From contig DATLBY010000030.1 of NCBI GenBank assembly GCA_035526665.1, forward strand, positions 1 through 6,395: a stretch of 6,395 bases of DNA. The letters run 5' to 3'. This DNA comes from DATLBY01 sp035526665. GTDB taxonomy: Bacteria; Acidobacteriota; Terriglobia; Bryobacterales; Bryobacteraceae. Below are positions 1-6,179 of this stretch, piece by piece. Position 1 is the stretch's first letter. Each line of letters opens with the position of its first letter. Under the pieces are notes generated by a model. That model did not search any database. It was not told the origin of the DNA and saw only the letters and a list, made by a program, of their open reading frames with translations. The translations under genes and the position numbers were made by a program.

Positions 1-1106
1 GCCGCTTGCAGACTCGCATCCACCTCCTGGATAAAAGTCCTGACGCGTGACTCAAGCCATAACTCCGGATAGCGCTGGTAGAGCGAATTCTGCCGATCCA
101 CAGCCCTATGCGACCGCATACGGGCCAACTCCCGCGCTAACCCTTCAATCTCCGCCAAATTAGATGCTTTCGCCACCCGCTTCGTTTCGAGGCCCATCAG
201 CAGGCTTTCGCCGTGCTTCCTGGCGAGCTCCAGGCCGCGCACGCGATAGCTGATCGCCCCATCATTCAGTTCAATGGAATCAACGTCCGGCAACTGGGCC
301 ACGCTCTCCATCCATTCGGGCTGGCTCTGCACCTCCGCACTTCTGGGCGGCAGCTTGGTGTCCAGATTCCCGTAGTCTCTCCAGTCCACTTGGCGCTCCA
401 CGCCGTCTTCGGAATGCACGTAAACCAAAAACTGCGCCATGGCCGGATTTAGACACAGAATGCGATGACACGTGGTCCTCTCCTGACCGGCCGGTACAAA
501 CAGGATGAGCCCTTCCACCACACGCTTCGCTTCCATGCGCCTTGCGTAATCGAGCCAAAGGAGCCCGAAGCTGAGAATTCCGCTAGCGTCCGGCACGCCG
601 GCAGAGGCCCCAATGGCCGCCCAGGCAACCGGTCCTTTCCTAAGGAGCGCTCTCGGATAGGCCGGTGAAAGAGTGTGCTGAAGATTTGGCTCGGTGCTCA
701 GACGGCTGATCTCCCAAGCGGGAAAGTGCCGTGTGAGCGACCGGTGGAACTGTTCCCGGTAGGTGAGCCGCGAGCCCCGCCGGGCGGCTACCTGCGCTTT
801 GGAACGCGCCAGGTCAAGCAGTTGCACCGTGCCCGCCTGCTTCCCGAATCGCTCTGTGGCAAGCACCAGCACTCCCGGCCGCGCTTCTTGGATGCCGGTC
901 ACCCGCCGCGATAGATTCTGCTCCCGGCTCCAGGCCTGAATCGTAAGACGCCCCGGCGTGAAGTCGATATGATATGCGCCCGGCGCCAGCGTCAGCGGCT
1001 CTTCACCCGGCTCCAGCAGTACAGGCTGTTTGCTAACCGCGAGAAACGTTTCGATTGCCTGCTTTGTTTCATCCAGCGTAGCAACGGGCCTATGATGGAG
1101 GTTCAT
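1..1106 (-). CDS. Conserved-type hypothetical protein, C-terminus beyond the left edge (partial)
   Basis: An uninterrupted frame runs from an ATG at 1106-1104 to the window edge: 368 codons and two bases, with no stop. I translated every line of the reverse complement to confirm this. The frame is closed upstream by TGA at 1151-1149. The ATG is the most likely start, with a TTG just before it as an alternative; neither has a clear Shine-Dalgarno. The product is soluble-looking, with no signal peptide or membrane segment. Visible blocks are LSPAYPRALL (about residues 147-156), SFGLLWLDYARR (179-190), an ERTTCHR segment, a charged Arg/Glu-rich helix near 310-335, and YPELWLESRVRTFIQEVDASL split across about 346-366. 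I do not recognise a named domain. From memory, acidobacterial proteins of this look continue into a region with an ELKA-type motif suggestive of a PD-(D/E)XK nuclease fold. That part would lie outside the window and is unverified. The gene is divergent from the yggS unit. Confidence 0.82.
   Translation of the reverse strand, partial: MNLHHRPVATLDETKQAIETFLAVSKQPVLLEPGEEPLTLAPGAYHIDFTPGRLTIQAWSREQNLSRRVTGIQEARPGVLVLATERFGKQAGTVQLLDLARSKAQVAARRGSRLTYREQFHRSLTRHFPAWEISRLSTEPNLQHTLSPAYPRALLRKGPVAWAAIGASAGVPDASGILSFGLLWLDYARRMEAKRVVEGLILFVPAGQERTTCHRILCLNPAMAQFLVYVHSEDGVERQVDWRDYGNLDTKLPPRSAEVQSQPEWMESVAQLPDVDSIELNDGAISYRVRGLELARKHGESLLMGLETKRVAKASNLAEIEGLARELARMRSHRAVDRQNSLYQRYPELWLESRVRTFIQEVDASLQA
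1067..1096 (+). promoter_or_regulatory. Possible promoter for the yggS operon
   Basis: TATGAT at 1091-1096 is a good match to a -10 box. The best -35 candidate, TTTCAT at 1067-1072 with an 18-base spacer, is poor. Initiation near 1103 would give a leader of about 40 bases before the TTG start at 1143. The site lies inside the start of the divergent minus-strand gene, as it must given the 36-base gap. It is an assignment by eye only. Confidence 0.3.
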
Positions 1107-1142
1107 CAAGATGTAGTTGCATTCAGCCCCGGAGAATCTCGA

Positions 1143-1811
1143 TTGAATTCAGAGCTGCAGGCGAGACTCAAAGTTGTGGAAAATAGAATCAACGCCGCCG
1201 TCATACGCGCCGGCCGCCGCCGCGAAGATATCACTCTGGTAGCAGTCACCAAGGTCTTCCCCGCCTCCGTGATTCGTGACGCCTACGAACTAGGCGTCCG
1301 CGAATTCGGTGAAAATTATGTCCAGGAGTTCGAGGGAAAGGCTGGTCACGTCAAGGATCTGCCTGGCGCTCGCTTTCACCTGATAGGCCATCTCCAGTCC
1401 AATAAAGCGAAGCGCGGATCCGAGCTGTTCGACGTCGTCCAGACCGTGGATACGCCCAGGCTGGCGCAGAAGCTGGACGCCGCCGGAAAGCCGATGGACG
1501 TCTTCATCGAGGTAAAACTGTCGAGGGAGCAAGCCAAGCAAGGTTGCGACGTGGACGATCTGCCTGAACTGGTGGAAGCCGTCAGGAATTGCCGCAACCT
1601 GGCCCTCCAGGGACTCATGACGATGCCGCCCTGGTCCGACGATTCGGAGCGCTCGCGCCCCTATTTCCGCCAGCTGGCAGAGCTTGCCAGGCCGCATGAG
1701 ATATGGGGTCTGTCAATGGGGATGTCGCACGATTTCGAGGTGGCGATCGAAGAGGGCGCTACCCACATCCGCGTGGGAACGGCACTTTTCGGACGCCGGG
1801 CCAAACAGTGA
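1143..1811 (+). CDS. yggS: YggS/PLPBP-family pyridoxal-phosphate-binding protein
   Basis: This is the PLP homeostasis protein (YggS, YlmE, PROSC), a single-domain cytosolic TIM-barrel protein that binds PLP without known catalysis and balances vitamin B6 and amino/keto acid pools. The frame is open from further upstream. TTG at 1143 is chosen because GGAGAA sits at 1131-1136 with a 6-base spacer and because it gives 222 residues with the usual N-terminus, as in E. coli YggS. An ATG pair at 1092/1095 is the alternative. Visible signatures are TLVAVTK, with K37 as the PLP lysine (K36 in E. coli), then FGENYVQE (55-62), HLIGHLQSNKAK (79-90), LMTMPP, and the C-terminal SMGMSHDFEVAI plus HIRVGTALFG phosphate-binding segment. 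All the key blocks are present, so the protein should be functional. It overlaps the next gene by four bases. Confidence 0.95.
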   Translation: MNSELQARLKVVENRINAAVIRAGRRREDITLVAVTKVFPASVIRDAYELGVREFGENYVQEFEGKAGHVKDLPGARFHLIGHLQSNKAKRGSELFDVVQTVDTPRLAQKLDAAGKPMDVFIEVKLSREQAKQGCDVDDLPELVEAVRNCRNLALQGLMTMPPWSDDSERSRPYFRQLAELARPHEIWGLSMGMSHDFEVAIEEGATHIRVGTALFGRRAKQ

Positions 1812-2899
1812 AAATCGGCTTCTACTCGCCGCTCCCGCCGGCGCGCACCGGCGTTGCCGATTATTCGGCCGCGCTGTTGCGGGCGCTGCGCGGGTTCGGC
1901 ACTGTCGAACCCGGGTCCACCGGGGATGTAAACCTCTATCACATTGGTAATAACCATCTGCACGGCTCCATCTATCGCGAGGCGCTGCGAAATCCGGGTG
2001 TCGTGGTTCTCCACGATGCCGTTCTGCATCATTTCTTCCTGGGCGCGCTGCCGCGCGAACAGTATATCGAGGAGTTCGTCTACAACTACGGCGAATGGAC
2101 CCGGGATGTGGCCGCCGGCCTGTGGGCGGCGCGGGCACGCTCGGCCGCCGACGAGCGATACTTCCGATACCCCATGGTGCGGCGCATCGCGGAAGTCTCT
2201 CCAGTCGTCGTGGTTCACAATCCGGGAGCGGCCGCCATTGTGCGGGCACACGCGCCCGGCGCACGAATCGTGGAGATCCCGCATCTCTTTTCGAGGCCCG
2301 TGATGCCTTCACCGTCGGCGGTCGCAGCCGCGCGGCAGCGCTTTGGGCATAGTACGTTTGTCTTCGGCATCTTCGGCCACTTGCGGGAATCCAAGCGCGT
2401 CCTGGCGGTGCTTCGCACGTTCCAGAAAATACGACGTAACACCGCGAAGATCGCCTTATTGCTCTCGGGCGATTGCGTCTCCTCGGATCTGCAGCGCGCC
2501 ATGCAGCCGTATCTGGCCGGCCCATCCATCGTGCGGACCGGCTATCTCTCCGAGGCGGAGTTTTGGGCGCATGCGGCCGCTGTAGATGCTTGTATCAACC
2601 TGCGCTATCCCGCCGCCGGCGAGAGCTCCGGCATCTCCATTCGTCTGATGGGAATTGGCAAACCCGTTCTGGTGACCGGCGGAATCGAGGTGCAGCGCTT
2701 TCCGCGCGACTCCTGCCTGCGTGTGGACTCTGGCCTCAGTGAAGAAGCGATGCTCGGCAGCTACCTGACTTTTCTCGCCCAATCGCCGGAACACGCCAGC
2801 GAAATTGGCAGGCGCGCCGCCGGGCATATTGAGCGGGAGCATGCCGTGGAACGGGCGGCACATCTGTATTGGCAGGCTCTCAGCGGCAAGGCGGCCTGA
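1808..2899 (+). CDS. Glycosyltransferase, GT-B fold, GT4-like
   Basis: A predicted cytosolic or membrane-peripheral glycosyltransferase of 363 residues, probably moving a sugar from a nucleotide-sugar donor. Acceptor and donor cannot be told from the sequence. GTG at 1808 is chosen because it overlaps the yggS stop as GTGA and begins MKIGFYSPLPPARTGVADYS, a classic GT4 N-terminal strand and glycine loop. An earlier in-frame ATG at 1703 lies deep in yggS and is rejected. The N-terminal Rossmann half includes HIGNNHLHGSIY and VLHDAVLHHF. The C-terminal half starts around FVFGIFGHLRESKR and ends in the donor-site region AAGESSGISIRLMGIGKPV, where E272 is the expected first glutamate of the EX7E-like motif. 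The second glutamate of that motif is not obvious: the residue seven on is in a hydrophobic/Arg stretch. There is no strong Shine-Dalgarno, so translation probably depends on ribosomes terminating on yggS. Confidence 0.85.
   Translation: MKIGFYSPLPPARTGVADYSAALLRALRGFGTVEPGSTGDVNLYHIGNNHLHGSIYREALRNPGVVVLHDAVLHHFFLGALPREQYIEEFVYNYGEWTRDVAAGLWAARARSAADERYFRYPMVRRIAEVSPVVVVHNPGAAAIVRAHAPGARIVEIPHLFSRPVMPSPSAVAAARQRFGHSTFVFGIFGHLRESKRVLAVLRTFQKIRRNTAKIALLLSGDCVSSDLQRAMQPYLAGPSIVRTGYLSEAEFWAHAAAVDACINLRYPAAGESSGISIRLMGIGKPVLVTGGIEVQRFPRDSCLRVDSGLSEEAMLGSYLTFLAQSPEHASEIGRRAAGHIEREHAVERAAHLYWQALSGKAA
1891..1913 (+). repeat. Perfect inverted repeat near the 5' end of the glycosyltransferase gene
   Basis: CGGGTTCG (1891-1898) and CGAACCCG (1906-1913) are exact reverse complements separated by a 7-base loop. 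They can form an 8-bp GC-rich hairpin within the first 110 bases of the coding sequence. No T-run follows, so it is not an intrinsic terminator. It may simply be chance in GC-rich coding DNA. Confidence 0.5.
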
Positions 2900-4629
2900 T
2901 GAAACTCGACGCCAGGATCCGGACAGGCGGCGCATTCGCGCTGCTTGTGCAGCTTGCCGTTGGACTGCTGTCCGGCACACCGGTTTCTCCCTCAACTCCA
3001 GAGCGGCTCACGGTCCGAATCCCGATGAAGGATGGGGTGCGTCTCAGCGCGCACGTTTACAAGCCTCCCGGCAGCGCCAAATCGCCTGTAATTCTCATCC
3101 GCACGCCATACGGGAAAAGCGCTGACCTGCTTGCCAACTATAGGGCATTTGTAGAACGCGGCTACACCGTGGTGGTGCAGGATGTGCGCGGGCGCTATGA
3201 ATCCGAAGGAACCTTCCGGCCCATGGTGCAGGAGGCGTCCGACGGCAACGACACTCTGAACTGGATCGCCCGGCAAACCTGGTCGAACGGCAAAATCGGC
3301 ATGTTGGGCGGCTCCTATGTCGGCATTGTGCAATGGAGAGCGGCCCTGACGGGAAATCCGCATCTGAAAGCGATCTCGCCTGTTGTGTCGGGCTATGACG
3401 AATATCGCGATCGCTACTACTCCCCCGGCGGCGCGCTGAAGCTCGGCCATCGCCTCCTCTGGCTATCGGAAAATCTGCGGCTTCCTTCCGCGCCGAAAAG
3501 TGAGTTTCGTGAGTTCACCCGCCATCTGCCCGTTCGCACGCTCGACAAACTCGCCACCGGCCAGCGTGTCGAATCCTACCAGGAGGCGCTCAATCATCCG
3601 GGCTACGACGCCTATTGGAAGGCAATCAGCACGCGCGAGCACATCGGGAACGTGCGCGTCCCGGTATTTTCAGTCGCGGGCTGGTATGACAACTACGTGC
3701 AAAGCGACCTGGAGGCGTTCGCCCTCCTGAGCGCGCGCAGTGCCGCTCCGCGAATCGTCGTGGGGCCGTGGCCGCACAATATGTCGATTCCTTTTCCAGA
3801 CGTCTCGTTCGGCGCGAACTCCTCGGCCCCCATCCGGAGATTTCAGTTGGAGTGGTTCGACTACTGGCTCAAGACACCTCAGCCTGCGCCCGAATTCCGC
3901 GCTGCTCCGGTACGGATCTTCGTCATGGGAGCGAACCGCTGGCGCGACGAGCGGGAGTGGCCCCTCGCGCGGACCCGATTCACGCCCATGTACCTGGCGG
4001 GCCGCGGCGATGCGAACACCGCGAAGGGCGACGGTCTGCTTGCGCCTGAGCCGCACCGGAGCGACTTGCCCGATGAGTTTACTTACGATCCCAGGAAGCC
4101 TGTGCCGACGCTGGGCGGCTCGGTCTGCTGCAATCCCAAAGTTTTCCCCTGGGGGCCGCTGGACCAGCGCGCGGCCGAGGCGCGCATGGACGTCCTGGTT
4201 TTTACCACTCCGCCGCTCCGTCAGGATCTGGAGGTAACGGGACCGGTTCGCGTGAATCTATTCATCTCCACCAGCGCACCGGACACGGATTTCACCGCCA
4301 AGCTGGTGGACGTCCATCCGGACGGACCCGCGCGCATTCTGACGGATGGAATCCTGCGGCTCCGCTATCGCAATTCGCTGGAGCGTGCCGTCCTGGCCAA
4401 ACCCGGCGAAATTTATCAGGTGACGATTGACGCTGGAGTGACGAGCAACGTATTTAAGGCGGGCCACCGGATCCGGCTCGACATTTCGAGCAGCAATTTC
4501 CCCCGTTTTGACCGCAACCCCAACACAGGCAGGACGATAGCGGACGAAACGGAGCTTCGCGTGGCCACTCAGACCATCTACCACGGCCGCAATTATCCGT
4601 CACATGTGTTGTTTCCGGTGATCCCCTGA
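2899..4629 (+). CDS. Exported CocE/NonD-family serine hydrolase (X-Pro dipeptidyl-peptidase S15 type)
   Basis: A 576-residue alpha/beta hydrolase of the family that includes cocaine esterase, alpha-amino-acid ester hydrolases and Xaa-Pro dipeptidyl-peptidases. It acts on ester or amide bonds; the substrate is not predictable. ATG 2899 overlaps the previous stop as TGATG, with a weak AAGGCGG at 2888-2894. It gives a signal peptide: MKLDARIRTGG, then a hydrophobic AFALLVQLAVGLLSG, with cleavage probably near residues 24-30. The protein is therefore likely exported. The family motifs are complete: QDVRGRYESEG, then GGSYVGIVQW with nucleophile S139, AGWYDN with D264, and GPWPHN with H293. This spacing is close to the CocE triad S117/D259/H287. 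DPRKPVPTLGG follows (397-407), then the C-terminal jelly-roll with TGPVRVNLFISTSAPDTDF and SSNFPRFDRNPNTG. A CC pair follows the GG. Length is normal and nothing is missing. Confidence 0.93.
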   Translation: MKLDARIRTGGAFALLVQLAVGLLSGTPVSPSTPERLTVRIPMKDGVRLSAHVYKPPGSAKSPVILIRTPYGKSADLLANYRAFVERGYTVVVQDVRGRYESEGTFRPMVQEASDGNDTLNWIARQTWSNGKIGMLGGSYVGIVQWRAALTGNPHLKAISPVVSGYDEYRDRYYSPGGALKLGHRLLWLSENLRLPSAPKSEFREFTRHLPVRTLDKLATGQRVESYQEALNHPGYDAYWKAISTREHIGNVRVPVFSVAGWYDNYVQSDLEAFALLSARSAAPRIVVGPWPHNMSIPFPDVSFGANSSAPIRRFQLEWFDYWLKTPQPAPEFRAAPVRIFVMGANRWRDEREWPLARTRFTPMYLAGRGDANTAKGDGLLAPEPHRSDLPDEFTYDPRKPVPTLGGSVCCNPKVFPWGPLDQRAAEARMDVLVFTTPPLRQDLEVTGPVRVNLFISTSAPDTDFTAKLVDVHPDGPARILTDGILRLRYRNSLERAVLAKPGEIYQVTIDAGVTSNVFKAGHRIRLDISSSNFPRFDRNPNTGRTIADETELRVATQTIYHGRNYPSHVLFPVIP

Positions 4630-4631
4630 TA

Positions 4632-4661
4632 TTGACAGACGAGTAGCGGTCGCGGTACTTG
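4632..4661 (+). promoter_or_regulatory. Likely promoter of the tRNA-Cys gene
   Basis: A perfect TTGACA lies at 4632-4637, three bases after the hydrolase stop codon. The facing -10 is weak: TACTTG at 4656-4661 with an 18-base spacer. A start near 4668 would place a short leader ahead of the tRNA at 4684. A promoter here fits the need to express the tRNA independently of the upstream operon. Confidence 0.5.
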
Positions 4662-4683
4662 TGGAAGAGACACTTCTGATTGC

Positions 4684-4758
<75 letters not shown>

Positions 4759-5006
4759 AAAAAAGTTTTTACGCTCTCAATTTCGACCGTCTCCGATCCC
4801 AGACCACGTTAACCGCATGAGACCTTAACGCGCGTCGTTTTCGAATTACGGGAAACCACATCTTATCGTTTCAGGATATATCTCGCCAATATACACAACA
4901 AAGCACGATGTTCGAATGCTCTTTCTGTCTGGTTCAAAGGATGTAGTCGGCAATACGCGGATGGAACGCTTATAGCAGATCCGAACAAGCTGGTTATAGT
5001 TAGTTA
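4759..5006. other. AT-richer intergenic region after tRNA-Cys, no gene seen
   Basis: About 250 bases without a supportable gene. By hand count of sample lines the G+C here is roughly 40-50 percent, clearly below the flanking operon. It opens with an A-run and T-run (4759-4770) and ends in TTATAGTTAGTTAG just before the next gene. I see no integrase remnant, no repeat of the tRNA 3' end and no GC hairpin followed by T's. The only short plus-strand frame (ATG at 4908, 12 codons) is not convincing. Confidence 0.6.
4995..5000 (+). promoter_or_regulatory. Possible -10 box for a leaderless DUF4145-type transcript
   Basis: TATAGT at 4995-5000 matches a -10 element and ends six bases before the GTG start at 5007, so transcription would begin at or next to the start codon. 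No -35 consensus is visible at the right distance. A second TATAGC lies at 4971-4976. The absence of any Shine-Dalgarno before 5007 fits a leaderless message. Confidence 0.35.
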
Positions 5007-5897
5007 GTGTCTCGATATGAACTCGACAGCCCTGAAGGTTTTATCGACGCCGTCTGTGCGCATGCGGACGAAATGCGCGACGAAGCCTTTCCGTATTTCC
5101 AATCGGAGTCAATTTACTGCGCGACATGTGGGCAGCAGCGGCGCGTGTGGGTCCAGTATCAACGCCCCATGGCCGAGAGTGAATTGACGATTGATCAGTT
5201 CCTCGTTCGCAGTAAACATCCGCAGCGTTCTATGGCACCCCCACCGATCAATCGGTTAGGAGGGGGTGCGCCCACCACAACGAGTCGACCTCCTACTTTG
5301 TCGCCAGTTTTGCCACCCTTCGATGCTATCAGCCGCCTGAAGTTGCCTGCTGTGTTCGTAATGGTATGTGTTCAGTGCGACGCAACGTTCACTGCAGTTG
5401 TCTACCTCGGACCGCAGGGACGAACAGTAGTGATTCTCGCCAACCGTCCAGCAGGTGTGACATCGCCACACACACCAAAAGGTGTGGCGTACTACTTAGA
5501 TCAGGCGGCGCGTGCCCACTCTTCTGGCGCTAACACTGCGGCTATCACGATGTTCCGCTCAGCAGCCGAGTGGCTGCTCGAGGATGAAGGCTTCAAGCGC
5601 CCGATGCTTGGGCCCAAGTTGAAGGAATTCCAGAACGCAATTGACGAAGGGGTTGCACCCGCATGGGCGGCCAAGGCGGGCCCCGTTATTGCTGTTTTAA
5701 AGGATTTGGGGAATATGGCCACTCATACGAACGCTGGTGACTTGTCCAAACAGGCGAACTTCGATTCTGAATTCTACAGTATTGCGCAGGCGGCATTTCA
5801 GTTCCTGCTCGATTTAATTTACGAAGAACCTTCACGCCACTCTGCACTCCTCGGGAAGTTGCAAAAACCAATTCAGCGAGACGGCCCCGGGAGCTGA
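5007..5897 (+). CDS. Zinc-ribbon protein with C-terminal DUF4145-like domain
   Basis: A 296-residue protein, not assigned a function. GTG 5007 is the only sensible start: an in-frame TAG lies at 5001-5003, and the next Met is at residue 23, inside a good-looking sequence. Two CxxC knuckles are visible, C38-A-T-C41 and C121-V-Q-C124, which could form one zinc ribbon split by an insert of about 80 residues. The insert includes a Pro/Gly/Thr-rich low-complexity linker (roughly 76-105). From about residue 158 onward comes an all-helical region: YYLDQAARAHSSG, MFRSAAEWLLEDEGF, then DLGNMATH with N236 and H240, and a final amphipathic helix. This pattern (an early helix pair, then a GN-x3-H helix) is that of DUF4145, a domain common beside or fused to restriction and other defence proteins. 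Sampled G+C is lower than in the operon to the left. No membrane segment is visible. The DUF4145 call is by pattern, not by search. Confidence 0.72.
   Translation: MSRYELDSPEGFIDAVCAHADEMRDEAFPYFQSESIYCATCGQQRRVWVQYQRPMAESELTIDQFLVRSKHPQRSMAPPPINRLGGGAPTTTSRPPTLSPVLPPFDAISRLKLPAVFVMVCVQCDATFTAVVYLGPQGRTVVILANRPAGVTSPHTPKGVAYYLDQAARAHSSGANTAAITMFRSAAEWLLEDEGFKRPMLGPKLKEFQNAIDEGVAPAWAAKAGPVIAVLKDLGNMATHTNAGDLSKQANFDSEFYSIAQAAFQFLLDLIYEEPSRHSALLGKLQKPIQRDGPGS
5235..5269 (+). repeat. Bulged long hairpin inside the linker of the DUF4145-like gene
   Basis: GCACCCCC (5235-5242) pairs exactly with GGGGGTGC (5262-5269). Directly inside, ACCGAT (5243-5248) pairs with ATCGGT (5251-5256), leaving only a five-base bulge, TTAGG plus A region at 5257-5261, on one side. 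The effective loop is the four bases around 5248-5251. That gives about 13 base pairs in 35 bases. It encodes the Pro/Gly-rich linker between the two CxxC pairs. Confidence 0.6.
5471..5486 (+). repeat. Short perfect hairpin in the DUF4145-like gene
   Basis: CACACC (5471-5476), AAAA loop, GGTGTG (5481-5486) form a 6-bp stem with a four-base loop. An outer CGC/GCG can add pairs across a bulge. It sits at the start of the predicted DUF4145 region. No T-run follows. Confidence 0.4.
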
Positions 5898-5933
5898 AGC
5901 GGCAAAAGGTCAAATCGAGAGTCAGGAGGCGGC

Positions 5934-6179
5934 ATGCGTGAAATTCAGGCTTCCGAAGCCAAGGCCCACTTGCCTCAATTGCTCGACGATGTGGAGCGCG
6001 GTGAAACACTGATCATCACCCGGCACGGACGTGCGATTGCGAGGATCGTGCCTGAGACGAATCGACGGCAAGAAGAAATCGACAGAGCTCTGGCGAGTAT
6101 CCGCGAGCTTCGCAACCGAACCGGCAAGATCACACTTGAGGAAATCCGGTCCGCACGCGAGGAAGGACGGAAGTACTGA
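5934..6179 (+). CDS. Phd/YefM-family antitoxin
   Basis: An 81-residue antitoxin of a type II toxin-antitoxin module, which binds and neutralises its toxin and autorepresses its own promoter. The start is fixed by AGGAGG at 5924-5929, four bases before ATG 5934. The N-terminal DNA-binding Phd/YefM fold is clear: REIQASEAKAHLPQLLDDVE (2-21), then RGETLIITRHGRAIARIVP, the typical two-strand turn. The C-terminal half, rich in Arg and Glu and with the EEIRSAREEGR tail, is the toxin-neutralising part and resembles antitoxins paired with PIN-domain toxins. It follows the DUF4145-like gene by 36 bases and could share its transcript. Its stop overlaps the toxin start as TGATG, the usual coupling for such modules. 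Confidence 0.92.
   Translation: MREIQASEAKAHLPQLLDDVERGETLIITRHGRAIARIVPETNRRQEEIDRALASIRELRNRTGKITLEEIRSAREEGRKY

Noticed and set aside
213..914. Several short plus-strand frames (213-452, 465-668, 675-914)
   Set aside because: They are shadows of the continuous minus-strand frame 1106-1, which is open through the whole region.
1661..2284. A 207-codon minus-strand frame over the end of yggS and the start of the glycosyltransferase gene
   Set aside because: Crosses two well-supported plus-strand genes and shows no domain motif.
1713..2525. A 270-codon minus-strand frame opposite the glycosyltransferase gene
   Set aside because: Arg/Pro-rich composition typical of an antisense frame in GC-rich DNA. 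The plus-strand frame has clear GT4 motifs and coupled ends.
4759..4770. A-run followed by T5 after the tRNA as an intrinsic terminator
   Set aside because: There is no GC-rich hairpin immediately before the T's other than the tRNA arms, and the T-run is short. I could not support a terminator call.
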